Shown: piece by piece, positions 23,291-35,619 of the stretch | How positions within the stretch are numbered: position 1 is the first letter of the stretch | Layout: each line of letters starts with the position of its first letter | From: Apoda limacodes | Lineage: Eukaryota > Arthropoda > Insecta > Lepidoptera > Limacodidae | Assembly: GCA_946406115.1 (NCBI GenBank) | Contig: OX291543.1 | Location: forward strand, 30,220,815 to 30,284,814 | Length of the DNA: 64,000 nucleotides | Direction: 5' to 3' | Program-made: the position numbers and the translations under genes | Notes under the pieces: model-generated | What the model saw: the letters and a program-made list of their open reading frames with translations, nothing else | What the model was told of the DNA's origin: nothing | Database searches by the model: none

Positions 23291-24241
23291 GGATAATTCT
23301 TTACTTTCCAAGAACGTGACATTTTTACGTAATAAAAATTTCTATTGATAGAATACCACATTTATATATAAAGATGAAATTCAGAAATTCTCGGAAGACA
23401 CTAGTTTTTCCGGAAAATAAATAAATTCATTTCATACAAAATCAGCCATTACACAACAATAAATATCTACAAAAACAAAACGCATGAGAGAAAAAAATAA
23501 CAAAAACATAACATGTTGCCAGTATTCAACAATCGAGTACTTTGTAAAGTAATAATCGATAAAAAAAAACTAAGTAAAATTTTAATAAACTACTAATACC
23601 ACTACCTACCAACTTGTACTTATTTAGTGTAGTCACGGCGACCCACTTTGGAACATGAAAACTTACGCGCGAAGCCAAGCGGAGCACCTGAAAGTTAGCG
23701 CGTGAAGCGGAGCCTTTTTTACCTGTGTCACTCAAATCAATAAACCAGTGTCTACCCTGCCCCCCCTACTCCTGCCAAACAATTCTAAATTAGAATAATT
23801 TGTTTCTGGCACTTCGCCGGCCTCTGCCGCGGTACGCTTCGCTCGGATCGTGCGGTGTTCACCATGTAACCTAATGGCTCGTCGCTTCGCTCCTCACCAC
23901 CTAACTTGCCAAGGTTTTTGATTCGCTGCCAGTTTTTTGATTTTAGTCGAGTATATAAATATGCTTTTCTATCGATTAAAATTAGAGAAAAGTAAAATCG
24001 ATTGAATCCTTTGTTCATTTTTTTCTTTAGACTGGCAAGTATTTTGGCAAGAAAAAGTTTTGTATTTTTAAATGTTGGTGTGTAATGGCGGATTTTGTAT
24101 GAAATTAATTTACTTTTTTTCGTGAAAATCTAGTGTCCGCGGGAGTTTTTGAATTTTAACTGTGTATATAAAAGTGGTGTTCTATCAATTAAAACCATCG
24201 TTACGTAAAAATCTCACGTTCTTGGAAAGTAAAGAATTACC
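23291..24241. mobile_element. 951-bp TIR element with 7-bp target duplication
   Basis: The two ends are imperfect inverted repeats for about 75 bp. The core 'AATTCTTTACTTTCCAAGAA', 'CGTGA' and 'TTTTTACGTAA' on the left is mirrored by 'TTACGTAAAAAT' and 'GGAAAGTAAAGAATT' on the right. The heptamer TTGGATT stands directly outside both ends (23284-23290 and 24242-24248), which fits a target site duplication. There is no transposase inside. The interior contains two patches in which 'GAAGC…GCGGAG' and 'CGCTTCGCTC' style words recur. It is a non-autonomous DNA transposon; the superfamily cannot be assigned from a 7-bp duplication. Confidence 0.75.
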
Positions 24242-24248
24242 TTGGATT

Positions 24249-26394
24249 GAAATTACGATTGCACACATTTCGAAATCACAAAATATAAAAATAATACTGA
24301 AACTAATAAAAATTAAAGTGAAAGTTAAATCTTCGTAGCAATAGTTTTGTTTTGTTTATTTAGAATTTTGCCATTTTTTTTCACAGATCATCATACCTAA
24401 TTTCACTCTCGATCCGATGGCTCAAAGAGTACCGATTCTTAATATTTGTTTAGGATTTTAGTTCCGAAATTGGCCACCAAATTTTGTTCTCGATTGAGCG
24501 CTACAACAACATTCAAGAGTACCAATTTAGTAGATTTCTCGATCGCCGACTTACACGTAAATAGCACATTCAATATGTTTATTATATTTTTTATCGTAAA
24601 TTGTTGTTATTATTTTACTTTGTATAATATTGTATCATTTTATATGATTAACATTTACTAGAGTTTTTGGACCATTGTAATAATTAAAACATATATATAT
24701 AAAAAAAATATGTTAAACATTACTTTTCTCTATGCCCGTACCTGTTAAAGCAACTAAAAATTAACAAACAACTAATAATTTGGTCTATTATAGTCCAGAT
24801 TTAGTGAGCCAGGCAGTAAAATAATACAACTCTGTTACCATTGCGCTTTACCTTTTACTAGGGAATTAAAGTAACAGATTAGTAAGTTTTATATTCCGTT
24901 ATTTAACTCTTAGACAATATCCTTAACGTAAAATAATGAAAAAACATTGATTAACTTACGTAAATACCAGGTAACAAAGTGAACGCGTAATAAAAACACG
25001 CAGCTAGTTTAACATCGTGAGAGGTGGTGTGCCCCTGCCGTCGACCTAACGAACAACCACGATGAATGCAGTTACCCCGCCCAAGCTGAAAAATCATCGA
25101 AAGCGTTACTATAGTTAACAAAGCGTAACAATCGTAACTATAGTTCCAGAAAGAACATGGAACAAAGTTAATAATAAAATAGGTATAAATTACATTGTAA
25201 TACTGACCTGTTTAACAACATTTTTTTTAAATATTTACAATATCTATCTTAAGATAATTAATTGTACTGTCTAGACGCCTTTTGTTGGACCTCTAGCTGT
25301 TTCTACACTATTACTGAAGTAAACACACTGGCCAGCGAGCCAACAGCCTATAATTTGCCGAGCTCAAAAAAATCCTAGTGCGATCATGCTATGTACAAGG
25401 CACGCGTGTTTTAAAAGCTGCATTATGAACCTGATAGAATGGTGTAATAAGATATAAGCCACTAAGCCATACGAGCGAGTGTAATGTGTGTGTGAAATTT
25501 TTTTTTTATTTTTACTGGTTCGGAAAGGCTCACTTTGTCGTTTTAAATCTGATTAAGTCTGCGTGGAAAAGCCTACTCTACCTGCTTGCGCGCAAAAGGT
25601 TTTTTTAAAAATTCTGGTTTAAATTTTTGAACCACTCGATTTGCGTAGGTTTCAATTTTCTTTGGATCCTTCGCTTGCTCATTATTCAATATAGGCACTG
25701 ACGCCAAAAAGCAACTTTCCAGCCCTACATAACAAATAACTATTTTTATTAAGTTAAGTACTAATTAAAAAGCGAACTATCAAACATTGGTACCTACTGA
25801 CACCAACCCTCGTTACAAGGAGATTAGGAAGCCACACTTTGGTCCCTCCTATCACATAACAGCACATTATTACCATGCAGAGGGGCACGGCAGAGCTCAA
25901 ATTTAGTTAAAGCTAGTTGCTCCCGTGACTTCGTTCGTATGGGCATTAATTTATAGTATAATTACTAAAAAAGTATTAAAGTGTTAACCCAGGAGCAAGA
26001 TATCATTATGACAAGTTATATATAAAAGGTATTAAAATTTATTACTTACTCTCTAAGGATTCTTGATATTTAAACACGATTGCAACAATTCGTACAAAAA
26101 ACAAATTAACTTCGCCTTTTGATTTCGTTTAATTTTTTTATTCTTTTTTTGAAAACGTTATGAAAATTTTAGTAATGGAACCCTCCATTACTATTATTTT
26201 CGATTTTAAAAGAAAACACAAGAAGTCGATTTTGTTTTTTTGTTTGCATTAAAATCGAAAAACGGTCGCGTATTTGTGTTCATTTATCAGTAAAATAAGA
26301 ACGGTTAGATGTTTTATGTTATTTTATCAATTGTCCTGATTCGGCGTTACGCGACCGACGGCCATTTCTAAACCGTTTTTTCTGTAATGGCCTT
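24249..26394. other. No gene seen
   Basis: AT-rich sequence with a slightly GC-richer patch at 25000-25120 that has no recognisable product. No repeat family was matched within the window. Confidence 0.5.
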
Positions 26395-26935
26395 TTTTTT
26401 TTTCTGAGCTGACTATGCAGTTGGCTGTTGCAGCCATTACTGCTTCACCGGACTTTTGGGGCGAGACTCTGAAGGAGCCTCAGCCCATATAGCGCCCAAC
26501 GCTCAAGGGCTCCCCGCGGGGGAAGCCTCGGCTTGGGTTGTCGCTCTCGGGGGCGTCCCTTCGACCGGCGTGAGTCTCGAACCCGAAGGTGAGTCACCGC
26601 CAGGAGGGGAGTTCCCCGTTACGCGGGTACGATTGCGATTGAGTGGGGGCGAGAAGCGCCCCGGCACTCTTTGATACCTAGTGTATCCTTGTGGGCGCCG
26701 ACGAACCCGGGGACGTCGGCGTCGTGTTTGGAGGGAGGCCCTATTTGGGGAGGTCGTAGAGACTAATCTCGCTATCCGGACAGCGAGATCGTCATCTGGG
26801 GATGTTAGTACGTGCCGAGGCCGCCTAACAATAGTTGTACGACCGCGACCGGGTCGATCGGGGGGGGGGGGGAGTCTATGCCCCTGCGGCGGGGCCGCAT
26901 ATATAGCGGCTAAGACAAAAAAACTATCTGCCTAA
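26395..26935. other. GC-rich island, probable retroelement fragment
   Basis: About 540 bp of clearly higher GC start right after a run of T (26393-26403) and end near 'GCATATATAGCGGCTAAGAC'. The island includes a run of twelve G at about 26862-26873. Reading frames are broken: open pieces 26456-26674 and 26681-26935 lie in different frames and resemble no domain. The run of T at the left edge would be the A-tail of an element on the minus strand, and the wording ('GGGGACGTCGGCGTCG', 'CCCCTGCGGCGGGGCCGC') resembles a lepidopteran retroelement untranslated region that I cannot name. A CpG-rich promoter is the alternative. Confidence 0.4.
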
Positions 26936-28811
26936 AACGTTTTAATAGCACTCAGTTCCATCGGTGCCCTTTATCAAGTTACAGTAACTGCCTACATTTC
27001 AGTTCTTCTACCCTTTAGTGTATTATGAGGAGCTATTACTTATTTTGTGCCCTTAGTTCAAATTATCCTACACGAAGAAGAAAAAGTATATACGTATATG
27101 TAAGTATACTGTCTCATACAAGCATTTAGTTCGGAAGTTTGTTACTTTTCGCTAAAGTCCCAGTAAAATTGTAAAAACATTTTAGTATGGAGCTGAAAAA
27201 CCTCTGCAATATTTACGCTATTTTTTCATTAAAGCATATATCACACAATAAATTATTATGTAGTTATGAAAATATTATTTTATTTAATTTACTTATCTTC
27301 TTTAAAAAATAAATTATTCTTTAGGTCCATAAAAAAAATATAATAACAAAGATAACCTGTAGAAAAAGTAACAAAGAGTCGGCCATACAAGTCGACAACC
27401 CGACAACTTAGGGGAAACAAAAGTTTGTTTTGTTTTTAACTACCCACCACCTAATTAAGCTACAATTTGGATGGTATATGCTTAACTTAAGGCTTAGAAT
27501 CGATACGAAACGAGATAATTAATGTCTGTAAGTGATTGGTTCTCAGGCAAAAGAAGCAGTAAAAATAACGTAATCTGCCGATAGTAATGAATCTTCACGA
27601 TAATATACATACATCTTTGTCATGCAGAACACCCGAGGGAATATGTCTGATAGCAACTTCACAGGCAGTTGCTAGATGCAATATAGTTCACCAGGAATTG
27701 GCAATAGGGGTATTATTCTGTCCCTGGTCTTTTCAAATACCACTTATTACTTAAAAGTTGAAATCAATGATGAACGGGGGACATTAATTATATATGTACT
27801 GCATCACAAATTATCAGTATTGTGGCGTTAAACTGACCCCGTATCACACAAGACTAAAGCGGTTGGTCAAAAATCTCTTCTGGGGATAAATACGTAAGAT
27901 ATACATACTAAAAAATAAAATAAAAACTTTAAGTAGTATTCAAAGTTGAAACGATCTTCGCTAAAGCCACTTCTTGGTAACCGATCAAAGATGAAGTGTG
28001 GTGATTGGTGATTGGGTAATACTTAGGTTGTTACTCGTATAAAGTACTTTTTAATTAAAACCTTGATGGTTTTTCGATACTAACATTCCAAGGTAAATAA
28101 TAGTACATTGTTCACCAAGGGGTGAAAGTGACTGATTACCGACGAGAGTGTAGGTGTGAGGGTTGAGGCGCGAAGCGCAGCTGAGGGCTTTAAAACACAC
28201 GAGGTGGGAATCGTCTTTCATCCCGAGTGATACATAGTGCTTTACACTACACCTACGAGGAAAATAAAAGTCAATAAATTAAAGTATAAAAAATGTTAAA
28301 TTGAAATTAATATTAAAATTAGAACAATTGTTGAACGAAAGTTTTATATTTTATTCACGCTTTGCACTTGGCTAAAGGTACGCATATGAAAAAAAAAATT
28401 AAAGTCGCCAGTAATATTTTAAGAAGACTAAAAACTCTGTTGTTTATAAATAGTGAGTTATTTTTTATAAATTGAAACTGGTTCGCTTTTATAATCACTG
28501 GGTACTGTACCAAATAAAAAGAAGCTATTAAGTTTTTTCGTTGCCTTTTAAATGCTTTTTTTTTAGTTCACTTTCTTGACTTTAAACGGGCAAGAAAGTA
28601 ATAATCTCTGCAAAGACGCACCTTCAACCCTATTTTTGACTATGCATGCTGGTTTTTTCAGAGTATGTGTCGTGTAAAAGCATGTAAGTACTACTTTTTA
28701 GTTTAACTTCTACTTTTATTTAAAAATAAATAAATTAGTAACTTGAGAGACCGACAGTTTTTTATATTATTTAACTACAAAATTTCATTTTTTTTGCTTT
28801 AAGAACATGCT
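26936..28811. other. No gene seen
   Basis: AT-rich sequence. Positions 28105-28260 ('CACCAAGGGGTGAAAGTGAC' to 'CGTCTTTCATCCCGAGTGAT') look like a small MITE with weak inverted ends. There are no coding signals. Confidence 0.45.
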
Positions 28812-28894
28812 TCACTAAGGTGGAAAACAAGCTTGCGGTCCGCCTAATAGTAAGCGGTTAAAGCAGCCTATAGACGCTTGCAACATCAGAGGCG
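28812..28894 (-). mobile_element. LINE family-1 3' tail only
   Basis: The reverse complement reads through 'GCAAGCGTC' and 'ATAGGCTGC' to a degenerate 3' signature and 'CCACCTTAGTG', so only the last 80 bp or so of the family remain. It abuts an RTE-like tail in the same orientation. Confidence 0.85.
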
Positions 28895-29040
28895 TTCATC
28901 ATCATCATCATCTCAGCCGCAAGAAGTCCACTGCTGAACATAGGCCTCCCCCATAGATTTCCAAAGGAAACGGTTGGAAGCGGCCTGCTTCCAGCGTCTT
29001 CCTGCGGCCTTCGGTACGTCGTCTGACCACCTAGAGGATC
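28895..29040 (-). mobile_element. RTE-like LINE 3' tail
   Basis: On the minus strand: 'GGGGGAGGCCTATGTTCAGC', 'AGTGGACTTCTTGCGGCTGA', then a GATGATGATGATG tail. This is the standard layout of RTE-type LINE 3' ends in Lepidoptera. No coding part remains. Confidence 0.7.
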
Positions 29041-29681
29041 AAAAATGCTTCAAGCACTTTAGATCAAAACTGCTAAACGTGCTTGACGTCACTTCACATT
29101 CATTTGGATTTAAGTTGTCTCAGAGTGAATATTAAAACATATTCAAAAACAAAAACCTGAAAACTCAGGGTCTTTCTTTTTTAATAACAAATCAACTCAC
29201 AGTATTTTTTTGATGGCCATTGTAAATGCTAACTACGAATTTATGATGTTCGATGTTGAAGCAAATGGTCCAATATGACAAGCCAAAATACGCAGAATTT
29301 TCAACTACAGAATATCACGTGCCCGCAGGACTGTGGAGAACGCATTCGGGATTATATCGTTTCGTTTCAAGATATTTAAGCGAAATAGTGTTAGCTTGTT
29401 GCTATAAGATGGGTGACAGCTAAACACCACTCTTTATCTTTATGTTTGTGTTTGTTAATTACGAAATGGTGGTACGGAACACTCGGTGCGGGAGTCCAAT
29501 TTGCCCTTGACCGGTTTTTTACTGAAATTAACGGAAAATGGTTCGAGTAGGTAGGTAAAAATTACAGAAAGCTAGGTAGGTGAAGTAGTTTTTGTGAGTT
29601 TCTGGATCAGAGAGCTTGTTGCAAAGTTTTCGCGTTCACAGGGGCAAAATATCTGAAGTACATTTTAGTTTTCGACAATAA

Positions 29682-29837
29682 GAGCTTATTGCGAAAAGTC
29701 TCAAGCACTTTATACTCGTGAATTCGGAAGTGAAATGTATGTGAGCACTTTAACGGGGAACGAGGTAAGTCTTACTTGCATACATTTGCTCTCGAATTTC
29801 CGAGTCTGTAGTGCTCGAGACTTTTCGCAATAAGCTC
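29682..29837. repeat. Hairpin MITE, copy 1 (second copy at 58.3 kb)
   Basis: The 28-bp end arms 29682-29709 and 29810-29837 are reverse complements with one mismatch ('GAGCTTATTGCGAAAAGTCT'). Weaker pairing continues inward ('TCGGAAG' against 'CGAATTTCCGA'). The family is shared with 58325-58497, which has the same outline. Confidence 0.85.
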
Positions 29838-29849
29838 CCTTGTTTATTT

Positions 29850-30169
29850 AACCTCGAGAAGTAAGATGTATTTAAGACAGGATTTTTTCCGTGATAATAC
29901 ATATCCACACATATAACACACAGTCTGTAAGATAGAGCCCTTGTTAAGTCGGATAGACAGACAAGTAGCTAGGTAGTAGGTATTAATATATAGGTTATAG
30001 TTGTATCAATAACTATTAGAAGTTAGTAATTAATAACTTAATGGCACTTTGTTGGATAGAAATTATTTTTTCTCATACTCGATCTACAAAATCTTATAGA
30101 TCGTTTATATTTTGAATATTCTCAACTAAAGTTCGTTCTTAAAACGTAATTTTTTTTGATCAGATGAAG
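29850..30169. other. No gene seen
   Basis: AT-rich sequence without structure that I can name. Confidence 0.4.
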
Positions 30170-30672
30170 GGCAAGTACTCTGTAGGTTTTGATTTATTTG
30201 CACATATCGGACGTATTTTTTGATAGTGTTGACTTGGAAGCTTAATTGTCTTTTGTACTGCTGTAAGAAACCGTAGATTATTTGATGTTAAATTCAACTT
30301 AATAACTCTACGCATTCCTGAGAAAAACGGTCTTAAGTGACAGACATACAGATATTTTAGTTGTATTATATAATTACTGATTAATTATATGTATGTTACA
30401 AATTTTTCGAATTTTTCCTCTTCTTGTGCTGTGAGACCTTGCTTCTTGCCAAATTTCATGAGTATAGATCAACGGGACTACCCAATAGGTATTGGTTTAT
30501 TTGCAAGTGTTAAATTATGCTACCTAAATGGCCGTATTTTTTTATTGCTTTGATACAAAAGCATGATTTTTATGCAGCTTTAAGAGACCGTAGACTTAGT
30601 ATTTGGTATTAATTTTAACTTGATAACTCTGCGTTTCTAAGAAAAATGGTCTTGACAGACCGACAGACAGAC
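30170..30672 (+). repeat. Dispersed repeat, two tandem copies
   Basis: Copies at about 30170-30365 and 30445-30672 share, in order, 'GGTTTTGATTTATTTGCA' or 'GGTATTGGTTTATTTGCA', 'AAGAAACCGTAGA' or 'AAGAGACCGTAGA', 'TAATAACTCTACGC' or 'TGATAACTCTGCG', 'GAGAAAAACGGTCTT' or 'AAGAAAAATGGTCTTGACAG', then 'CAGACATACAG' or 'CAGACAGACAG'. A lepidopteran repeat with this wording is known to me. Nothing codes. Confidence 0.75.
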
Positions 30673-32985
30673 AGTCGGACAACAATTTTTATTTGCGGTA
30701 TGAAAATCACTATAGGCCATAACACATTTCCGAAAATAAAAAATATTCTTTTAATTTTAAAATAATGTGTCACTTAGAAGTAAAACGGCATTGAATGAAT
30801 CAACTACAGTTAAATATTGAGTTACCGATATAGCCCGAGACGACTTTGAATCCAGGAACATAAGTAAAATATATCAAAACACGGACAAGAACAAAACATC
30901 GAGGCAGACAGACCGACCGGCAGACACTGCTTTAGTATTTATAGATCAATTTTTAGAGACTGCACTTCCAGACAGTATTTATATACTTTAGGAGTCATGT
31001 TTTTTTGTCAACATTATTTGTTTTTGTTCCTTACAGGAGATTCATTTGGTTATTTATTGCTATCTTTGAAGCGATGCGTTTGGTATTTAATTTATTTTCT
31101 GAATTTTTAAATAATGAGTGGCCTTGATTGTTAGCTACACATATATCTATTTCTCATGTTTTTCTTAAAATTATTAAATATCTGCCTTTTCATATATTTT
31201 ATACTATTTATATAATTTTGATAAGGTAGACATTAAAATAAGTATGAATTTCATGTCATACAAAATTGTAAAATTTTATTCAAAATAAAACTGTTTGAAT
31301 TTGTTTGTTATGGCGAATATAGGTAACAGGCCTGCGGATACTATACCTACCTAAGTAATAAATGTAGTAATAACTAATCAAATTGTTTATAAAAATAGGA
31401 AAATTGTTTATTATTTATTTAATTAAGAAACTATATGTTATCAAATTACAGCAGAAACGATATGCCACGGATCCCTAAAAAACTGACTATGAATGTGTTG
31501 AACACGTAGACGTATAAGATTCCAGCTGTTAAGAGATTGAAATTATGAGACGACTGGACTCAAAATTATTAAATAAAACAACTGGGTCGTTACTCTACTT
31601 TGTTGTATAATCTTCTAAACATCCTACGTTATACACAACAATAACGAGGTATCAAAAATTAGACCGAGTAAATACCCGATATTAATACACACACACACCG
31701 TAATTTTTATTATACGTAGGTATCAGATGTGCCGCTTATATAAATTAAATAAAAAACCGAATGGACCTCGCACCGTGTGAACGGCCGTCTCGTATATGGT
31801 AAAACCGTAAACGAGAAAATATCGCATCGAATAGTCGCCGTGTGAACGTAGCCTAATGCGCTGGAATCCGTGAAGAAGTGCCCTAAGCTTTCCTGATGTT
31901 ACTCGATATTATAGCACATCTAGTTATCTCTGATAGAGGTATTTAATGCTGAGGGGAACGGAATTCGAACCCGCATCACGTCGAAGTAATTTAGGCCTCA
32001 GTTGACGGCAATTAAAAATAAATGTGATTAACTATGTGTAAAAGTTATTATTCTAAATAGAACCTGAAGATGACTTGACCTCTGATCGGTGTCTTTTAAC
32101 CGTCAGGCAAAGTCCTTGTCAGGTTGAAGTAATTATCCTCATTTGTTATATACCTACATAATCACAATTTGTGAAAAACTAATTTTCACGTAAAAATCAA
32201 AGGATACATCCTATTGCAAAATATAAAGACGACTGATTTCTGATGTTTTCTAACGTCGCACGGGTTTTTTTTATAACTCGTCTTTTTAATATTTGAATTT
32301 TGTACCGGCCAGAGTTTACATCATTTAGAGTTTCGTATACAATCACTGACATGGAAGTACAAATTAATAATAATTTTGTTAGAAAAAATTAATACGTATC
32401 AAAAATCAAATTGTAGTCTACGGGCTGAAAATGTTAAATTTATAAGCTTTATAATAGTACAGGGACCAACAACCCAAGCAAGTATAACAATAAAAAACCT
32501 ACTCGCTACAAATGGTAAACCGCTAGTTTTGCTTGAATTGTTTTCTCTTGTTTTTATTACCTATTATTTGTTGGGGATATTCTGTTCCTCCAAAAAATGA
32601 AGGGTAAACTTTGAAGATAGGGGAGACAGACAAACATACAGCTTAGGCCCGTTGGCACCCTTTGGGTAAGGAACCCTAAAAAAACTAAAGCTTTAAATCG
32701 AAGACCAGCACGGATTGGTAAAAGGTAGCACACCACGTTGATTACCCATTACGGACAACAACTGTGTTGTCGTGGCCACATTCACTGTTCATTATCTCAG
32801 CCAAAAGACATAGCTTTTACCCTTATGCTGCTCAAACACAGTGTCACTGACAGTGTTTACTGATTTTAGATATATTCCGTCCCAACCTCACTGAGGGAGA
32901 ACTTTCTGCTGGTTACTTTCGGAACTCGTACGAGTACGATATAGAAAGTCTGCTATAGCTATGTTTCGTCCAAATGGAAATCTAT
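30673..32985. other. No gene seen
   Basis: Positions 31770-31860 contain 'CACCGTGTGAACGGCCGT' and 'CCGTGTGAACGTAGCC', a wording of a common lepidopteran MITE. Around 31960-31975 'GGAATTCGAACCCGC' resembles a B box on the minus strand. No exon is recognised. Confidence 0.4.
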
Positions 32986-32989
32986 TATA

Positions 32990-33110
32990 GTTATTCTTGC
33001 GGAATAAAAAGTAGCCCATGTCCTTTTCCGCCATTTCAACAATCTCTGTATCAAAAATCAGTTCATTTGGTTTCGTCCATTTCTAGACTAGACTTTCACA
33101 AATACATATA
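32990..33110. repeat. Helitron-like repeat fragment
   Basis: The phrase 'GGAATAAAAAGTAGCCCATG', then 'CCATTTCAACAATCTCTGTA', matches the copy at 48600-48660 ('GGATAAAAAGTAGCCTGTG', 'CCTTCAACTATCTCCAT'). This is a common lepidopteran repeat that I associate with Helitrons. Confidence 0.55.
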
Positions 33111-33359
33111 AGTTAGAATTAGGATCACGATTCAATACATGATTGTGACTTTTTATTCAGTTAAATTCAGTAATAACCTGCGGTTACATACAGTAAAAAT
33201 TGCACTTCTATTGGAAATTTTTGTTTGAAAAAAAAATGTAATTTATTATTGTGCCAAACATTCGAAGTCTTAAAACTATTTGCAAAGTTCAGTTACATAT
33301 TCAAATAACTATAGGCATATAACATTTAGTAAGTATGTAGGTGCTATAACATATATTAT

Positions 33360-34120
33360 ACTAGTGGTCCCTGCGAACGTTGGTTTCTACCTAAAGTGCC
33401 CAAGTCCGGCTCACACTTGACAGATCGAGATAAAAACTATCCTATCTTTTAAGTTGGATCAAATAACAGATAGCTAACCCGGAGAACGTTGTCTCTCTTT
33501 TTGAACACTACTGGCGCGCCACCTATTTTGAAAGGGTGACCAATTTTTAGTTCTCAAAAACCTTTCCTAATGGTGTGCACAACCATTTACCAAAATTTCA
33601 TTACAATAGGTTTACCAGTAGTACCATTTGACCCTTTTTTATTTCATGTAAACCTTTCCCTAACAATAGTAAACACAACTTAAATTATCCATTTCGCTAC
33701 AGTCGTTTATATATATTTATATACCTATTTCTACATAGCGCCATTTATTAAATACTTACTCAATCCAGATAACAGATATCGCCATCTGTTAGAATCGTTT
33801 GGAGCTAACAGATAATTGTGACACGTGGTGGTTATGCTTTTAAATTTTAGCTTATATGAAACGTTTGTATTTTTAACATAGCGCCATCTATAGAGAAATC
33901 GTTTGGACTAACAAATAATAGACAAATAATTTGCAATAAAATAATATTGCGACTATAAATTGAGATGTAAGCTATCCTATCTTTCAAGTTGGATCAAATT
34001 GCACACGGTGTACAAATCAAATTTAAAATCGGTTCAGGAGTTCAGGAGTCCATCGCGGACAAACTACGTGACACATAATTTATATATATATAGATTATAT
34101 ATATATTATTACTTATTATC
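33360..34120 (+). repeat. Dispersed repeat shared with 58.2-58.6 kb
   Basis: The blocks 'GCGAACGTTGG', 'ACTGGCGCGCCACCTATTTT', 'GTGCACAACCATTTACC' and 'AAATTTCATTACAATAGGTT' also occur, reverse-complemented, at 58240-58660. The part at 33960-34120 ends in 'GGTTCAGGAGTTCAGGAGTC', 'CATCGCGGACAAACTACGTG' and an AT-rich tail. The middle contains an unrelated AT-rich piece. Confidence 0.65.
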
Positions 34121-34129
34121 ATTAATAGA

Positions 34130-35329
34130 TTTTTTATTATTTAATTAATAAATTATAATCATATTAAATAATTATTTATTATCATCAAAAAGAACATTCT
34201 TAATTGTCATAAATTAAAGAGCAATTACAAATTATTTATAAGCGAATAAAATATACCTAGGTATAGGAAAGTATAAGAATTTTATTACGTCCTATTACCC
34301 AAGGTATGTTCCAAGGTATGTGTCCTGTAAGGTAATAAACAAGTACTAGGGAATAGGTTCCACGAAAATAAAGAAGCACTTACGTAAATAGTAGGAATTT
34401 ATGGCTATTTTATAGGCATCTTAAATTTTCTACATAAGGTTAATTATAGCGATAAAAGCAATTTACAGGTTAAGGATAAAAAGATGTTTTAAAACTTGTT
34501 AAGTTGTTTAATCTAGGCGTGTTTGGATGGCGGACTTTAGCAGATCGACAGATTTGTAGAGTTGAATTCAAACCATTCATAAATAGTGATATTGCATCAA
34601 AAAATAAAAAAAAATTGCAAATGAAAAAAAATTTGAATGATATTAAAATAAAAAAACCCTTTTTTAATAAAACTCAACCAGGGCAGAGACCCCTTTTTGC
34701 CCATAATCGTACAACTAATCCAAAATCCTATTCTAAAGTGATTATGGAAATATATATAAAGATATATATTTAATATATAGATGAATTACTCTCTGAAATT
34801 AGTCGAGTACCTAGTTTTGAGGAAAATGGTGACAGAAAATATAAATACAATACAACCTCTGACACTAAACGCACTTAATGTCTTCATCCATCATTTACAT
34901 TGTACACAACTCATTATCACGTTACTTAACATATCACATAGGTGGCGCTGCTAGAACTATGATTTTGTGAAATAAATTTCTATAAAAAATTAAAAGTATC
35001 AAAATGGTGGTAAGTATTAATTATATGAAAATGTTCGAAATTGATAAGTGTATTGTCACAGAGTTCTAAGCTTTTCTGAACATTTGAGCGTTCTAGCTAG
35101 TCGAGAAGTGATCGAAATTACGATAGCAATATTTGATCCAAACCGTTTAAACTAATATAAGCGTTGTAATAAATAAGTAAAGTACTAACCTGAGAATAAT
35201 AATGCGTAAATCTGGTTATAATATTACCGGAAAAGAGGCATAGGTATATCGCATTACATTATACACTGCAAAAACCTATCTGAAAACGTACGCGTATATT
35301 TGTTAAGGACTATCGTAAATTGGTGATGA
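34130..35329. other. No gene seen
   Basis: Very AT-rich sequence. A lysine-rich open stretch at 34504-34773 is what this base composition gives by chance. Confidence 0.5.
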
Positions 35330-35619
35330 ACAAACATTCTCACACTTTGGAACCAAAATGGTCGCGAACAGTGCGGTTTCAGAGAAACTTCCTCCCGCGA
35401 ACCCTTGGGTTGTGGAATGAGCTCCCTGCCAAGGTTTTCTCTAAGGACTACAGTATGGGGTTCTTCAAAAAAGAAGTTATTAGATTTCTGAAGGGTCGGC
35501 AACGCGCGAGTGATGCCCCTGGTGTTGCAAGCGTCCATAGGCTACGGTGACCGCTTACCATCAGGCGGACCGTAGGCTTGTTTGGCACCTTAGTGGTATA
35601 ATAAAAAAAAAAAAAAAAA
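35330..35619 (+). mobile_element. LINE family-1 3' end with A-tail
   Basis: The copy starts at 'CATTCTCACACTTTGGAACC' and stays in frame for the last 70 residues of the polymerase ('RNFLPRTLGLWNELPAKV', 'RFLKGRQRASDAPG', stop at 35548-35550), then carries the intact 3' signature and 'CACCTTAGTGGTATAATAA' with an A-tail to 35619. It is severely 5'-truncated but hardly mutated, so probably young. Confidence 0.92.

Noticed and set aside
26456..26935. Arg/Gly-rich open frames in the GC island
   Set aside because: Two frames that do not join, with composition explained by GC-rich sequence. Treated as a retroelement or regulatory patch.
34504..34773. Lysine-rich 89-codon open frame
   Set aside because: It arises from AAA/AAT-rich sequence and matches no protein family.
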